DNA of 64,000 nucleotides, taken from Typhlomys cinereus. Lineage: Eukaryota; Chordata; Mammalia; Rodentia; Platacanthomyidae. The position numbers and the translations under genes are program-made. Below the pieces are notes generated by a model. That model made no database searches. It was not told the DNA's origin and worked only from the letters and a program-made list of their open reading frames with translations. Location: contig JALPQD010000241.1 of assembly GCA_023101885.1 (NCBI GenBank), forward strand, positions 2,005,001 through 2,069,000. The letters run 5' to 3'. Below are positions 50,535-62,010 of the stretch, one piece after another (the stretch's first letter is position 1; each line of letters begins with the position of its first letter).

Positions 50535-50860
50535 GCCAGGCTGGGGAAATGATTCCGTGACTAAAATGCTTACTACACAAGCAAAAGGACTGGTGTTCTG
50601 GATCCCCAAGTAAAATACCTGATGGGTATGACAACCCACCTACAATACCAGCCCTGGAAACTGGAGCCTGAGAAACCCCAAAACTAGCAGGTTTGCCAGA
50701 TTAGCCTGAACTCAAGCACTGAATATAATTAGAGACCCTCCTAAAGAATAAGGTGGAAGAACAATCAAGGATAATTCCCAGTATCAACCTCAGGCCTCTA
50801 TATGCACATATACATACATGTATGTATGCTCGCGCTCATATGTACACATTCAAGAAAAAG
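50535..50860 (+). mobile_element. B3-like SINE
   Basis: GCCAGGCTGGGGAAATGATT, CTAAAATGCTTACTACAC, GTGTTCTGGATCCCC, GGATAATTCCCAGTATCAAC and a CATACATG-rich tail match B3. Confidence 0.65.
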
Positions 50861-53854
50861 ATGTAGCTGCCTTGTGAAGGTCAGTCAATCGTCTGGTTTT
50901 AGTAAAAGCTAGAATGGTATAAAACATTAATAGTGAATCATACAGAGAATTCAAAAGAAAAACCAAAGATGGAATCTGGATAAAACATGACATTAAAAGT
51001 AAGAACAAGTCACAAGGCATTTTTCTTTTCAGAACTCAGATGACTGGGGTTTTTAGGGTTTGTCCTCATGTAAGCAAAAAGGGTGCAGAGACATCTTTAT
51101 CAGAAACAGCTGCTACAACAAAAAAAACTGTGTACATTTATCCAGTAACTTGGATGCACAAAACACTATACGGCCTTTCAATCAAGGTTCTTGATTAAAG
51201 CTATCATTACTACCAAATGACGCACAGAAACGATCAAATGTAGCTCTGGAAAAGAACACAGACTTCAGTGCCAGACTAAAAATTGGATTCAACAATCCAG
51301 AGACCACTTTTGCATTTCCAAAAAAGGGGAAAATACACACCTATCTTTCTACAAGATAAGCTTTTAAGGATCAGAATAAATTTTAACAGAGTTTCTGAAA
51401 CTCTGTCCATATTGATCAGCAAAAATTCCAAGAAAGAAGTCTTCTTAACATACACCAGTGAACAAAACAGAATCACTAACCTCATAAAGCCAGTGTTTCA
51501 ATAAAAGCAGGACTGAAGGATGATAAATAGCAAAAATAGAGTATGTGGTAAATTGTCAAATGCATTGGAGAAGCATAAAGCAAAGAAAGAGACAGAGAAC
51601 ACTGTGTGGTGGCAGTTACAGATTTTTATCAGGAAGGCTCATGGCAAAAAAAACCTAAAGGAAGAGATGCCCAGGTTTAAGAAGCTCCCAAAAGTAGATG
51701 TTAGGACAACTTAATTCTGACTTAAAAAAATACCCCTATGATATGAACAAGATATTAAAGCATGCTCCATTTCTACCCCTCCACAACGAAAGGCTAAACT
51801 TAACCCAAACATTAGTGGCTGACAAAGACAAGCAAACAAAAAGTTTCAAACAGGATGACTATAGCAGTAGGATCCAGTTTGGAGCCTCTTTCTTAGTGAA
51901 CAAACAGCAAAAATTGGCAAGCTAAAGCGCTGCTATGCTCTTCAGTGACCTCCACTGGTACAAGAGGGTTTTTCAGGAGCTGTGATCCTTGTGTCACTTC
52001 TGCTGTGATTAGGCACCGCCTGTAAGAAACCTAAATGACCTTATGTGGGTGGAAGAACAAGGAGGCCAATTCCAGTGAGCATAACAGAGAATGTAAGACA
52101 CAAGCAAAGGAAAGGCTGATCAACATCAAAGAAGAGAGGAATGGGGTATTATTCCAGGCCACAAGCAGAGATAAGAATGAAGCAGAACACAGTACAATAT
52201 CCACTCTGGTTGCTTGCATCACCCGGGCAACCACACTCAGAGTCAATAAACACAAACAGACGCACACACACAAAGTGGGGGGGGGGGTCGGGTCGGGTCA
52301 GAAACATAAGGGGTTCCAAGGTCAATGGAAAATGTAACTAGGAATCAAGAGTTCAGAAGTACAAGAATCTGGCATAACCCAAAGGCTCCAGGTTGTCATA
52401 TAGGTAATAGATTTGTGATTCTAAAAAGAATAATTTTCTGTTACCATCTTAATTTAAGAACTCTGTTAATGAAAATGTGAACGCTTGTAGACAGGTTCCT
52501 TTCCATGGAGAGAGACATTGGGAATTTGTAACAATGTATCGCAGCTAGAATCCCCTTTTCATTGTCATGTGTGTCCTTTCAACTTACATCTACTCAGTCT
52601 CTCCTTAATATGCTTTCTTGTTCTTGTTTCCTGGGTGTATATATAAATGAAGGGGAGGAGGGGGAGAGAGAAGATTTGGCAAATTTCAAATATTAAATTC
52701 TAATTAGGAAGGAATAAATCCATAAAATTATCTCTCTTCTTAGTAGTGAGATAGGAATTAGAAACCCTAGACAGGTAGACAGTAGAGGTAAGGAACCCAC
52801 AGCAGAAATTCGTGGCAAACTCTCAAGATGCCTAAGGTGGCAACTCACTTTCTGATTCTTCTCCCTTGAAGACAAAGAACAACAGACTGCTTTCCAGCTG
52901 GTGAGTATTTGCAGCTGACCTGCCTGGCCGTGCACAGACAAGCCCTGGACACGGGAAACGTGGCCAGAGAAGAAGCCAATCCATCCACTCACCCTTATCT
53001 AACATCGACCACTCACAAAGGGAAATGGAAAAAGCACAGCTCTCCCTCGACCTAATTAAAGTTTCCCACAGGAAGCAGATCCCCACTCAGTGGGAGCTCT
53101 CACCCCTGGTGCTTTACTTTCACACAAAACAACTTTTTTACTTGACTTTCTGTTGTTTTGTCTTCACCTTAAAATATATCTTTAAAATAAAAACTCTGGT
53201 CTTGTATGCCTTCAATCCCTTCCTATCATGTAAATCTTTATCTAGTGGAGAAAACAGATCAATTCCAGACTCCAGACAGAACTGAGTTCTGCCTTGTGAA
53301 GGTGCTATTTCACCATCACCAGCACACCGGTGTTCAGTGACAGTGACAGTGAGTAGCACCTGCGACAAAGCAGACCTCAAATTCCAGATAAACCTTTCTG
53401 GTATGATACACATCGCAGGAAACAAGGTGGACAGAGCTTTAAGTTACAAACACGGGTATCTAACACTCTTCAAAAGAAGGGGATTATTATCTATCCTGCC
53501 CAACTTCTTATATCTTAAGAAGCAAAATTGTTTTTACCAGGAAGATAAAAATAAGTACAACTTTTCATTGCCATAATTTCAAGCCTCAAGCAGGACATTT
53601 TCAGAATTATTCCTGTTAGTTAACTTGACACATTAGAAACCGAGGAGCTGAAAAGGTTTATCTAAATGAAGGTTGACCTCTAACAATGTTTATAAGGGGT
53701 TATCTTGGTTACTGTCAATCAATGTGAGAAGACCCAATCTAATTGTAGGCAGGAGACCTTGGGCTGTGTAAAATTGATAAAGTGAGTTGACCACCAGCAT
53801 GTGATCAACTAACCTCTGTTTCCTGACTATGGATACAATGTGACCAACTTCTTT

Positions 53855-54167
53855 TTTTTCTTAAATCTTTTTTTTTTTAATTTTTTATTCATTCAATTGT
53901 GCGTGTATGCATGTGTGCGCGTGTGGGTATGTATGTGTGGGTATGTATGTATGTGTGTGTAGAACCACGGACGAATTCGGGAACCACCACGGACGCCTCC
54001 ACCTCCTCGTTTACTCTGCCCCGGGATTCACAGGCTCCGCCCTACCAGGACCAGAAACTCAGGCCGCCCCCGCTTCCGCCTGGCATCTATACGTGGGATC
54101 TAGGATCCGAACTCAGGACCTTCTGCCTGCAAAGCGGAGGCTTAACCCCTGAGCCACCTCTCCAGCC
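53855..54167 (-). mobile_element. GC-rich tRNA-derived SINE, copy 3, inserted in a leader-like module
   Basis: Reading on the minus strand it begins GGGGCTGGAGAGGTGGCTCA near 54168 and ends in (CA)n, AATTGAATGAATAAAAAATT and a long A tail (poly-T on the plus strand at 53854-53880). Flanks share CCAACTTCTTT at 53844-53854 and 54168-54178. It splits the leader-like module that resumes at CTTTAAGCTACTGCTG. Confidence 0.9.
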
Positions 54168-54270
54168 CCAACTTCTTTAAGCTACTGCTGCTCTGACTTC
54201 CTGTAATGATGAAATGTACCCACAAATTGTAGCCAGAATAAACCTTTCCTTTCTTGAGTTGCTTTTTCAG

Positions 54271-54336
54271 AGTACTTTATCACAGCAACAGGAAAATTAA
54301 GACAGTACTTTATCACGGCAACAGGAAAATTAAGAC
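54271..54336. repeat. Two-copy 33-bp tandem duplication
   Basis: AGTACTTTATCACAGCAACA and GGAAAATTAAGAC recur after 33 bases with one change (CACAG versus CACGG). Confidence 0.95.
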
Positions 54337-54426
54337 AGTAACAGATATAAAGTAATTTATATGAAATGGCACAAGAATGAAAAACACAACACAATCCGAT
54401 AGTCAAAGTACTGCTAGAACTAGTAA

Positions 54427-54508
54427 TTTTTATGCCACTAAGTAGAAGTACTGAAACATGTTGGCATGTTTTTATGCCACTAAGTAGAAGTACTGAAACA
54501 TGTTGGCA
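54427..54508. repeat. Two-copy 42-bp tandem duplication
   Basis: TTTTTATGCCACTAAGTAGA followed by AGTACTGAAACATGTTGGCA occurs twice with no mismatch, 42 bases apart. Confidence 0.95.
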
Positions 54509-55194
54509 GTTTAATTTTATTCTCTAAAGGGAAATAATTAACTGTCAAAATTATAAGAAGCACCTCCTCAAAGCAGACTTGCTGAAGTCTGGTGGAAAAT
54601 GGATCCATTGTTAACTTTAAAACACAATCAAATGGAAACAGAACTCCTCTCCAAACACAAATCCATCATATTGCTGGGAAGAGGTCAATAGATAAAAATT
54701 ATTTTTATGCTTAAAAACCATTCAAATAATTTTCAAAATTCTGTTTAAACTTAAAATGCAATAGTAATTAAGCTTTCATTCTATATTAATGTACGATCTA
54801 TAATCTGAGTTAAATTTGGCTTTATAAAACACTGTACCTTTTGCACTGCACATTTAAAGAATAACTAATTACAACTTTACATTTTTGGCTATGTTACCAT
54901 GAAATTCAAAATGAAATCTGCAGTACTTAACAGTCACGTGAGAATTTGTATCTTTCTCATGCATTTTAATTTCCTTGAAATTTCAATATCCCAAATTAAC
55001 ATATTTGCTGACTAGATTACCTTTCAATTTATAATATTGCTTTCTTTTACTTATTTCTAGTTAGGTTCAGATTTGTGTAAAACAGGCAAGATAAACCAAA
55101 CGCAGTGTCCAAGTATGTAAAAACCTGTCAATGGTTATAACACCTTGATTTACTCTATTATACTCTACACTAATCAATACAGAAAAAAGGGTTT

Positions 55195-55312
55195 GCACAC
55201 TGGTGGTGTAGGAGCAGCAAGGAGGCTAAGGCAGGAAGATGAGAGTTTCAGCCCAGCCTGGTCTACTCTAAAGTCTATCTCAAAACACTAATGAAAAAAA
55301 CTAGTAAGATTC
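55195..55312 (+). mobile_element. B1-like SINE next to an AKAP13 donor site
   Basis: GGAGGCTAAGGCAGGAAGAT, GAGAGTTTCAGCCCAGCCTG and CTCTAAAGTCTATCTCAAAA match B1. Its tail ends about 15 bases from the exon at 55328, on the intron side of the splice donor. Confidence 0.75.
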
Positions 55313-55327
55313 CATTTTGATACTTAC

Positions 55328-55475
55328 CAGGAGCAATGGTCTCCAATGTATCAGAACTGATTTTCCGAGTACTTGCACAGTGATGGAGGGTGGAACCCGA
55401 AAACACCAAGTAAAAAACTACATCGTCTTCAACTTTGTCCTCTTCAGCAAGCAGTACTGTAACAACACAATTGCC
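55328..55475 (-). CDS. AKAP13: AKAP13 coding exon (N-terminal domain, first in window)
   Basis: On the minus strand the acceptor ends in TTTCCTAG and the donor reads G|GTAAGTA. The 148-base exon begins in phase 0 and ends in phase 1. It reads GNCVVTVLLAEEDKVEDD, continues through FYLVFSGSTL and ends at SSDTLETIAP plus a split glycine codon. This matches the start of AKAP13 just after its initiator segment. In the family this N-terminal region precedes the ankyrin-like part of the long AKAP13 isoforms and is absent from the shorter Brx and onco-Lbc forms, which start downstream. The start-codon exon was not found between 55476 and 64000 and presumably lies upstream of the window. The exon boundaries are inferred from splice consensus and family alignment from memory. 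The gene identity is secure. Confidence 0.93.
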
Positions 55476-55562
55476 CTAGGAAAGAAGAAATCACAATTTA
55501 CATTAGTAAGGTCTCTTTTGAGAGCCGAACTTTTAAAAAAACTACATTTAAGAAAAAAATCA

Positions 55563-55850
55563 GGGGCTGGAAAGGTGGCTCAGGGGTTGTTAAGCCTCTG
55601 CCTTGTAGGCAGAAGGTCCTGAGTTCGGATCCTAGACCCCACGTATAGACGCCGGCAAAAGCGGGGGTGGCCTGCACTTCTGGTCCTGGTAGAGCGGAGT
55701 CTGTGAATCCCGGGGCAGAGTAAACAAGGAGGACGTGGAGGCGTCCATGGTGGTTCCCGAATTCGTCCGTGGTTCTACATACACACACACATACATACAC
55801 ACATGCGCACACACGCATACACGCAAATTGAATAAATAATAAATAAATTT
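55563..55850 (+). mobile_element. GC-rich tRNA-derived SINE, copy 4, near an AKAP13 exon
   Basis: The head is GGGGCTGGAAAGGTGGCTCA, with B-box GAGTTCGGATCC, body CCACGTATAGACGCC and the tail CACACATACATACACACATG then AATAAATAATAAATAAATTT. Flanks share an imperfect TTTAAGAAAAAAAT-like sequence. It lies 88 bases upstream of the exon at 55475 on the transcribed strand, in antisense orientation to the gene. Confidence 0.88.
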
Positions 55851-57429
55851 AAAAAAAGAAAAAATATTAATTGAAACTGAGACCCTGGTTCCAATAGGTT
55901 TTTTGTTTCTTTTGTGTGGTTAGTACAGGTTAGATACGTGCTCCATCAATGAACTACATCTGGCAGGCTTTGTACAAATGTACACACTGACTGAGCACTG
56001 TTCCATGCATTGAGAATACAAAATGAGCCTGAAAATAACATCTCTGTCCTCTTTGAGCTTCTATTTTAATGGAGGCAGTTAAAGAAGATAGGCATGTAGG
56101 TTAGTTAAGAGTGGAGTTATTTTTTAAGCAAAAGAATTATAAACAGCTGCATGTCTTCTGCGTCTGTGTTCCAATTACAACAATAATTTGCTAATTCTCT
56201 GAATTCTATATCCCATGAACGATCACCAAGTCTACCCAATTTCCAACAAAGGAGGAGGCATCTAGTAGTCAATTTGCTAACAATCTGTGTCTTCTGACCA
56301 TCTGCTACCTGTGTTCTTCTCTATTATTCCTCTACTAAACCACTCAGATAAATATCCTATGCCAATAATTTTGTTTTCTTATCCATATGTTGGAAATCTT
56401 GACCTAGGCATGGTATATGACTTCCTACTTGCTTTTTTACTTATTAACAGCTGATTTTTAAATGATTAAACAAAAACCTCTTTAATGTGAAAAGTATAAG
56501 ACATTTGAATTTCAGTGTCCATTAATAAAATGTAATTCACACATCACCACTAACTACCTAAAGTGCAATGGGGCGACAGCAATTGAGTGATTATTTACTA
56601 TCTAAATCTTTAAAACCAAGAAAAACTTCAGATTTCAAATTCTAATAATGTATCTTCCTTTTCAAGATCAAGAATCTCAATTTTCATCTTAATGAGGAAA
56701 TCCATGCCCATTCAGTGATATGTGTGGTTTCTTTTCAGGAGGAACAGGAGACAGAAAGTTAACACAAGCATCTAAAATCCTCTTAATAAAAAGTTTTTCA
56801 ATATCAATCTTTTTCACACCTAAGACCAAAATAAATTAAGTTCTGAATTGTTTTCATATCTGAAATCATTGTTTTTTTTTAAGTTAGTCACAACTGTATG
56901 CCCAAAATGTTAAATAACTTTGTTTGCTTCAAGACAACTTGAAAGTTAAGATTCCAAAGGCACTTGGAATTGAAGTGGCTTCCTCTCTCTGACAGCCATG
57001 GAGAGCGGCAAACCAGCACTTTTCACCCACATGACTCCTGTTTTGCTGCAGTGTCCAGGCACCTCCCACTGTCTGACATGACAGTGAGGGGAAACAAGTG
57101 ATACTGTGATGAAAGTGGCAAAAGACAGATCTCGGGAAGAATATGTGTGTCCAGGTGGTTGCTCAACTCCTACCTGCGCTGAGAAATGCCTGGCAGAACA
57201 CTCTGCTGTCAAAGAGAGGCCCAACTCACAGAATAAACAAATCCAGCTGGTAGTACAGCTAACAAGTCTATCACACAAGGATTATGTTCAAGACATTCAC
57301 ACCTACCACTTTAGTCTGACCCAATTCCAAAAAAAAGGAATATATCCATACCTCTACTTTTCTAGAAACATGAATTCAAGAACACAGAGGTCTCCTTATA
57401 AAGTCATTTTCCAGGGCTAAGGTTCAGTA

Positions 57430-57710
57430 TGCCCTGCAAGAGGACCAGAATCCTGATCCCTAGAATTTGTTCAGACAAACATGGTAAATGTCTGTAATCC
57501 CAGTCCTCCGATAATCCCATAACACTCGGGAAGCAGGACAGGGACTCCCAAGGGTAAATTGGAGAAAGAGTCTAAACTATTGGCAAACATTACATAATAA
57601 TAAAAGTGGAGATACCCAATGTCAGCTTCAAGTCTCCACATGCCTGGGTATACACACATACAGATACATGCAAGCAAACATACAAACACATCACACACAT
57701 GAAAAAAAAA
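57430..57710 (+). mobile_element. B3-like SINE, diverged
   Basis: CAAGAGGACCAGAATCCTGA, CATGGTAAATGTCTGTAATC, GAGATACCCAATGTCAGCTT and AAGTCTCCACATGCCTGGGT follow the B3 order and end in an A run at 57702. Confidence 0.6.
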
Positions 57711-58439
57711 AGACACTTCTTTTTTTCATTAATGAGAAATGTATCCTTAAATCAGATCATTTTTCCAAGGTCTTAATTAGTTTTGATGATAGATAACACA
57801 CTAATTAAAAAGATACTGTATACCATTATTTTATAACTATAGTGATCCCCAAAATATAAATTCATAGTGATCAAATGTTACCAAAGCAACTACTTAACTG
57901 TCCATAAAACAGGTTTTTAATAAAAGAATTATAAAAAATAAAAAGGATTCTAAATGTTGTCCCTCATCTCAATTCTCCCCCACCTTGAAGTTACTTAAAG
58001 AGGAGATCTTCTGAACTAATTATATCACAACTGCTTTCATTTAACTGAGATAAAAATCATTTCAATTTTAAGATTTCTCATCTGGAATCTAAGAACATAT
58101 TTTCTTTTTCCAGATCACAAATTCCGATTCTCTAAGACCATGGTAGGAGATTTTACATTCCCCAAGATAGTACTCATCTGCGTCTTTCTTTAGTAAGAGG
58201 GAAGAAATGGGTGGGAAGATGGGTGGGGAAAGACCAGGCATTTAAGGAATGGAAAAAAACATTTAATTATACTATAAAAGTGGATGGAAGGAACAGGGAT
58301 TGGGAAAGAAGAATATGGTAAATATCTCTACAGGAAGGTAAAACTGGAAATTTTGTGAGTAGACAGCTAAAGAAGGCCGAGTACTGTGTTTTAAACACTA
58401 AAATAGTGCTAGCTACACAGTACTCGAAAGTGGGTGTGT

Positions 58440-58635
58440 TGCCTGGAGAGATGGCTCAGGAGTTAATGCAATTATGCAAGCAAAAGAATCTGAGTTCTGA
58501 TGCCCAGATACTACATAAGTCCAGCCTTGGAAGACAGGCACTGAAAAGTTCCATCTGCAAATTCTGGGTTTGATTAGAGACCGAAAACACACACACACAC
58601 ACACACACACCACACACACACACCACATACACACA
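58440..58635 (+). mobile_element. B2/B3-like SINE with (CA)n tail
   Basis: GCCTGGAGAGATGGCTCAGG and AGTTAATGCAATTATGCAAG with GAGTTCTGATGCCC give a B2-like head. A (CA)n tract at 58587-58635 and further CACA-rich sequence to 58740 follow. Confidence 0.75.
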
Positions 58636-59237
58636 GTATGGTGCAAGACCCACAGAGCTATCAACTTTGGGGCTCCTCGCCTACATGCACACACACAAGC
58701 ACATACACACATACCTGTATACAGGCAAACATACATATATATTTGCTGCCCCTCACATACAAAAGAAAATGAAGAGGAGAAGGTGGTGGATCTGGTGAAG
58801 ATAACTGGGCCAACTTGTAAGGATTCAAGAGAGATTTTTGGGAATTCTGCAAACTGATAAACAATGATTAGGAACATTTAAATTCTATAAACTTATAGTT
58901 AATTAAGCAGATTAGACAAAAAGCTTAAAATCTACACAATTATTCTGGCTTAAGATTGTCTACATTCCTGAGGTTTAATTCTACAGGTTTATACAAAAGA
59001 AAATCTATAATATGCTACTGGAATATCTTGCTGGAACACATCTGTCTCTTCCCAATTCAGACCTTCAGTAATGTGGGATAGATAACTGGAAATCAGTCAG
59101 TAGAGTAGTATTTATATCACTAAAATTAACAAATGTTACAGATTTCTTTTAAATAGTATATCATGCTACCTGGGTCAGAGAATGCAGGAAGGTATAGAAT
59201 TTCTACCAAGAAAATAAAGTTATGCCAAAGCAGGCAG

Positions 59238-59722
59238 ATGACAGTTAATCTTGGTTCTCAGCTTCACTACATCTGGAATCAACTAACAGACAAGCCCTTG
59301 GATCAGTTCAGTTGAAGTGGGAAGCCCTGTCCTGTATGTGGATGACACCTTTGATGGCAGGTCAAATAAAGTAAAGTCCAAGAAGAAAAGCTTTCCTTTT
59401 TGACTGTTTGGTGTTGGACTGGAACATTCGCCTTCCTGATGACATTTTGCTGATGCTGCCACCGTTTGCCATTAGAGCCCAGTATTAAGACGTGGACCAA
59501 AGGCAGTGGCTCTCCAAGAACCTTTGAGCCTTCAGCAACAGGCTAGAACTGCTGAGACATCAGGCCTCACAATCTGAGCAGCTACTTGTTTCTGTCTCTC
59601 CAATACGAAGGCAGCAATTGCTGGACTACCTAGATTGTATCCAGTAAGCCAATCTAATAAATCCCTTTTAATATATTCATTATCTAAGTTCTATTCCTCT
59701 ACAAAGCCACAATTAATACAGA
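59238..59722 (+). mobile_element. Leader-like module ('GGAATCAACTAA' type)
   Basis: It starts ATGACAGTTAATCTTGGTTC and contains ATCTGGAATCAACTAACAGA, GGATGACACCTTTGATGGCA, GCAATTGCTGGACTACCTAG and CTAATAAATCCC. Similar units are common in rodent genomes and linked to L1 5' regions; the assignment is from memory. Confidence 0.6.
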
Positions 59723-60030
59723 CTGGAATGTTTAACATGAAATGTTCTCCATAGGCTCACTGTGTTTAAATACTTGGTATTCATCTGGTAGTACTGTTTG
59801 GGAAGAATGTTGAACCCTGCGGAAGAATGTTGAACCCTGCTCGCAGAAGTGAGGTTTTACAGTTCAGATCTATTTCCTGGTCGTTCTCTGCTTTCTGACT
59901 GCCAATACAATATGACAAACCAATCTCATGTTCCTGCCTTCCCTGCCGTGATGCACTGTATGCCTATGCAATTGTGTGAGCCAAGACAAACTACTTGGAT
60001 CCCAAATGAGTGCTTCATGTACATTTATCC
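59723..60030 (+). mobile_element. Leader/LTR-like module, partial
   Basis: ATGTTCTCCATAGGCTCACT, TTAAATACTTGGTATTCATC and CCTGCCGTGATGCACTGTAT match parts of the 39272 module. It contains an exact 20-bp duplication at 59801-59840. Confidence 0.5.
59801..59840. repeat. Exact two-copy 20-bp tandem duplication
   Basis: GGAAGAATGTTGAACCCTGC occurs twice head to tail. Confidence 0.97.
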
Positions 60031-60884
60031 CTCCGTACAGTGTTTTTCATCATTATTTAAAACTTATAGTAAGCAAAACTATACCTTTTCAGGCACATGG
60101 CACATTATCTGTAGAGAGCATTACATTAGGAATCAGTTTAAGTTGAATAAACAGCAAGTCAAAGGATTGCTATTTGGAACAGAGTAGGCAAAGAAAGAAA
60201 ATATTGAAGTCTCATATGATGACAATATATTAGGGACAAAGGAGAGAGGCAGAAACAATAACATGTTAAAAGTTAAAAAAAAATATAGAAAGCTTCTGAT
60301 CAACAATACCATAAGGAAAATAAAATAGAGAAAACATAAAAACAGAACACGTGGAAGCAAAAAAAGTGTGGTACCATCATGGTAAGAAGGATGACCTAAA
60401 CAGAAATGAGAGCAAGGCATTGTATTTAAAAAAAAAAAAAAAATCTTGTAAAGAAAAAAGTTCATGGGAATGATGTGTAGGTTTCAAACCTTAGTTTCAT
60501 ACACACCAGCACAGCATGGAAAACTGAATGCTGTGTCCAACAGGCAGAATAGCCTGGGCTGAGAAACAGATCTGAGAGTCAACTAGTTCTAAGTTAACTG
60601 TTGACCACAGATGACTTCCACATACTAAAAGACACAAAGCTTAGATCCTGTGCTTCCTGCATGAGAAGCTAAGAAGAAAAACTCTTTGGAGCAGGCCAAC
60701 CAAGGAAAGACCAGTCAGAGAAGACAAATCAGAAATTAAAGCTCAACTGAGCTAAAGAAGGTTGAGAGGTGAGCAATAAAGAAATGTGTAAGACAACATA
60801 CGCTAGATAGGAATTGAGGTCCCTTCACCTGCATATGAGTTGGTATGACATGCTCTTCACTTACCTCTTGTCTAGTACCTTGTC

Positions 60885-62010
60885 ATAGACACATGTGTTC
60901 AATTTAACAGTTAAAGATCTGAGCTCTGGGCACATTTTTTAGAGAACTAGTAGATGAGTTAAGCCTAGAGCGAACCTACAGGAGATTGTTTAGTGGATGG
61001 GGAAGGTCCAACCCATGGTGGGTGAGAATGGTCTCCAGGCAGGTGAATAAAATGGAAGCAACTGTTTTAGAAGAGTAGACATCCTTGTGTGCACTTGGCC
61101 AAACATACTGGTCTGGCAAGTAAGGACTGTCCCTCTCTCAGCTGTTATGTGAATATGGTGCAGCTGGTTCCCTCAGCCCTGGTGATGGTGCATGTTCTCC
61201 TGTCAAGATGGACTAAGAACTGTAACCAGACAATCATAAGAGAATAAACTCCTTGTTCCCTTAAGCTAATTAATGGTAATTTATCAGCAACAATGCAAGC
61301 GAACTGCAACAGAATTTGGTACTAGGTAAAAGAAGCAGACCAATCCCAAATTTCTTTCCAAAACGGGAAGAAATATCTAAGATCCAAGCAGTCAATGAAC
61401 TGGAACTGAAAAAGACAATACAAAAAAAAAAAAAAAATCAATGAAATAAAAAGCTGGTTTTTTGAAAAGATAAGATTGACAATTTGGTACTGATAAAATC
61501 CAACTATGTGGATTTTGTGGCTTTTGAACAGTTTTCTTGGATGAAATTTGAAATGTTTGAAGATTTTGGAACTGTGGATTACAAATACTGTTCTGAAGTT
61601 TAATGGCCCATTAGGAGGCTAGAGATGCTGAGAGAGCTGTGAATTGTTTGGGCTCAGTTTGTGATGAAGGGAACAGGACTTTGATGAAGCTGAATTTAAA
61701 GATGATGGACTGGATTACTTTGATAGAGGAGAGCTGTGTTGGCAGCCTTGAAATTTTGGATGTGGACAGGGCAGATGGAATAGCAGCTGCAGGCTGTTGA
61801 GATAGTGAATGTTACTGAAGAAAAAACTAGTGCTTTGCACTAGGATGATGGAAAAAAATGAATGCCATCGTGGTGAGATTCTGCCCAGCATAGAGATTCT
61901 TCTGAAAGTCAGCATAGAGAAGCTAAATTAGCTGTGATTCCAGGAAGCAAATTTCCATCTGGAGGTTATGGCAGAATCTGGTAACTGTCCATGTGTTCCC
62001 TAACATCAAA
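60885..62010 (+). mobile_element. LINE-1 leader-like region with an internal ORF2 patch
   Basis: The first part, 60885-61322, matches the 42398 module block by block and ends GCAACAGAATTTGGTACT. A patch of ORF2 sequence at about 61340-61480 interrupts it. The leader then continues from AATTTGGTACTGATAAAA through GAAGATTTTGGAACTGTGG and GTTTGGGCTCAGTTTGTGAT, a pattern known from rodent L1 5' regions. No ORF1 follows. Confidence 0.65.

Larger units (their letters stand above)
53608..54340 (+). mobile_element. Leader-like module split by a young SINE
   Basis: The left part starts TTCCTGTTAGTTAACTTGAC and runs to GTGACCAACTTCTT. The right part resumes at CTTTAAGCTACTGCTGCTCT and ends with AATAAACCTTTCCTTTCTTG and TTTATCACAGCAACAGG. 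The SINE at 53855-54167 lies between them. The 3' end is duplicated with a 33-bp period. Confidence 0.7.
45846..55327 (-). other. AKAP13: AKAP13 intron, about 9.5 kb
   Basis: It holds a B2-like SINE at 46328, B1 copies at 46690, 49560, 50035, 50215 and 55195, a MIR piece at 47015, a reverse leader-like module at 48012, a CT-rich tract at 48598, a B3-like SINE at 50535, and a leader-like module at 53608 split by a young SINE. The 51000-53600 part has several 65-100 codon frames without any recognisable product. Confidence 0.7.

Noticed and set aside
51283..51925. Three consecutive lysine-rich plus-strand frames, considered as an old retrotransposed gene
   Set aside because: No poly-A tail, no target-site duplication and no family recognised. 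A-rich sequence alone yields lysine codons.
53899..54180. Two overlapping 80-93 codon frames with a proline-rich sequence
   Set aside because: They are translations of the GC-rich SINE and its CA tail, repeated in other SINE copies.
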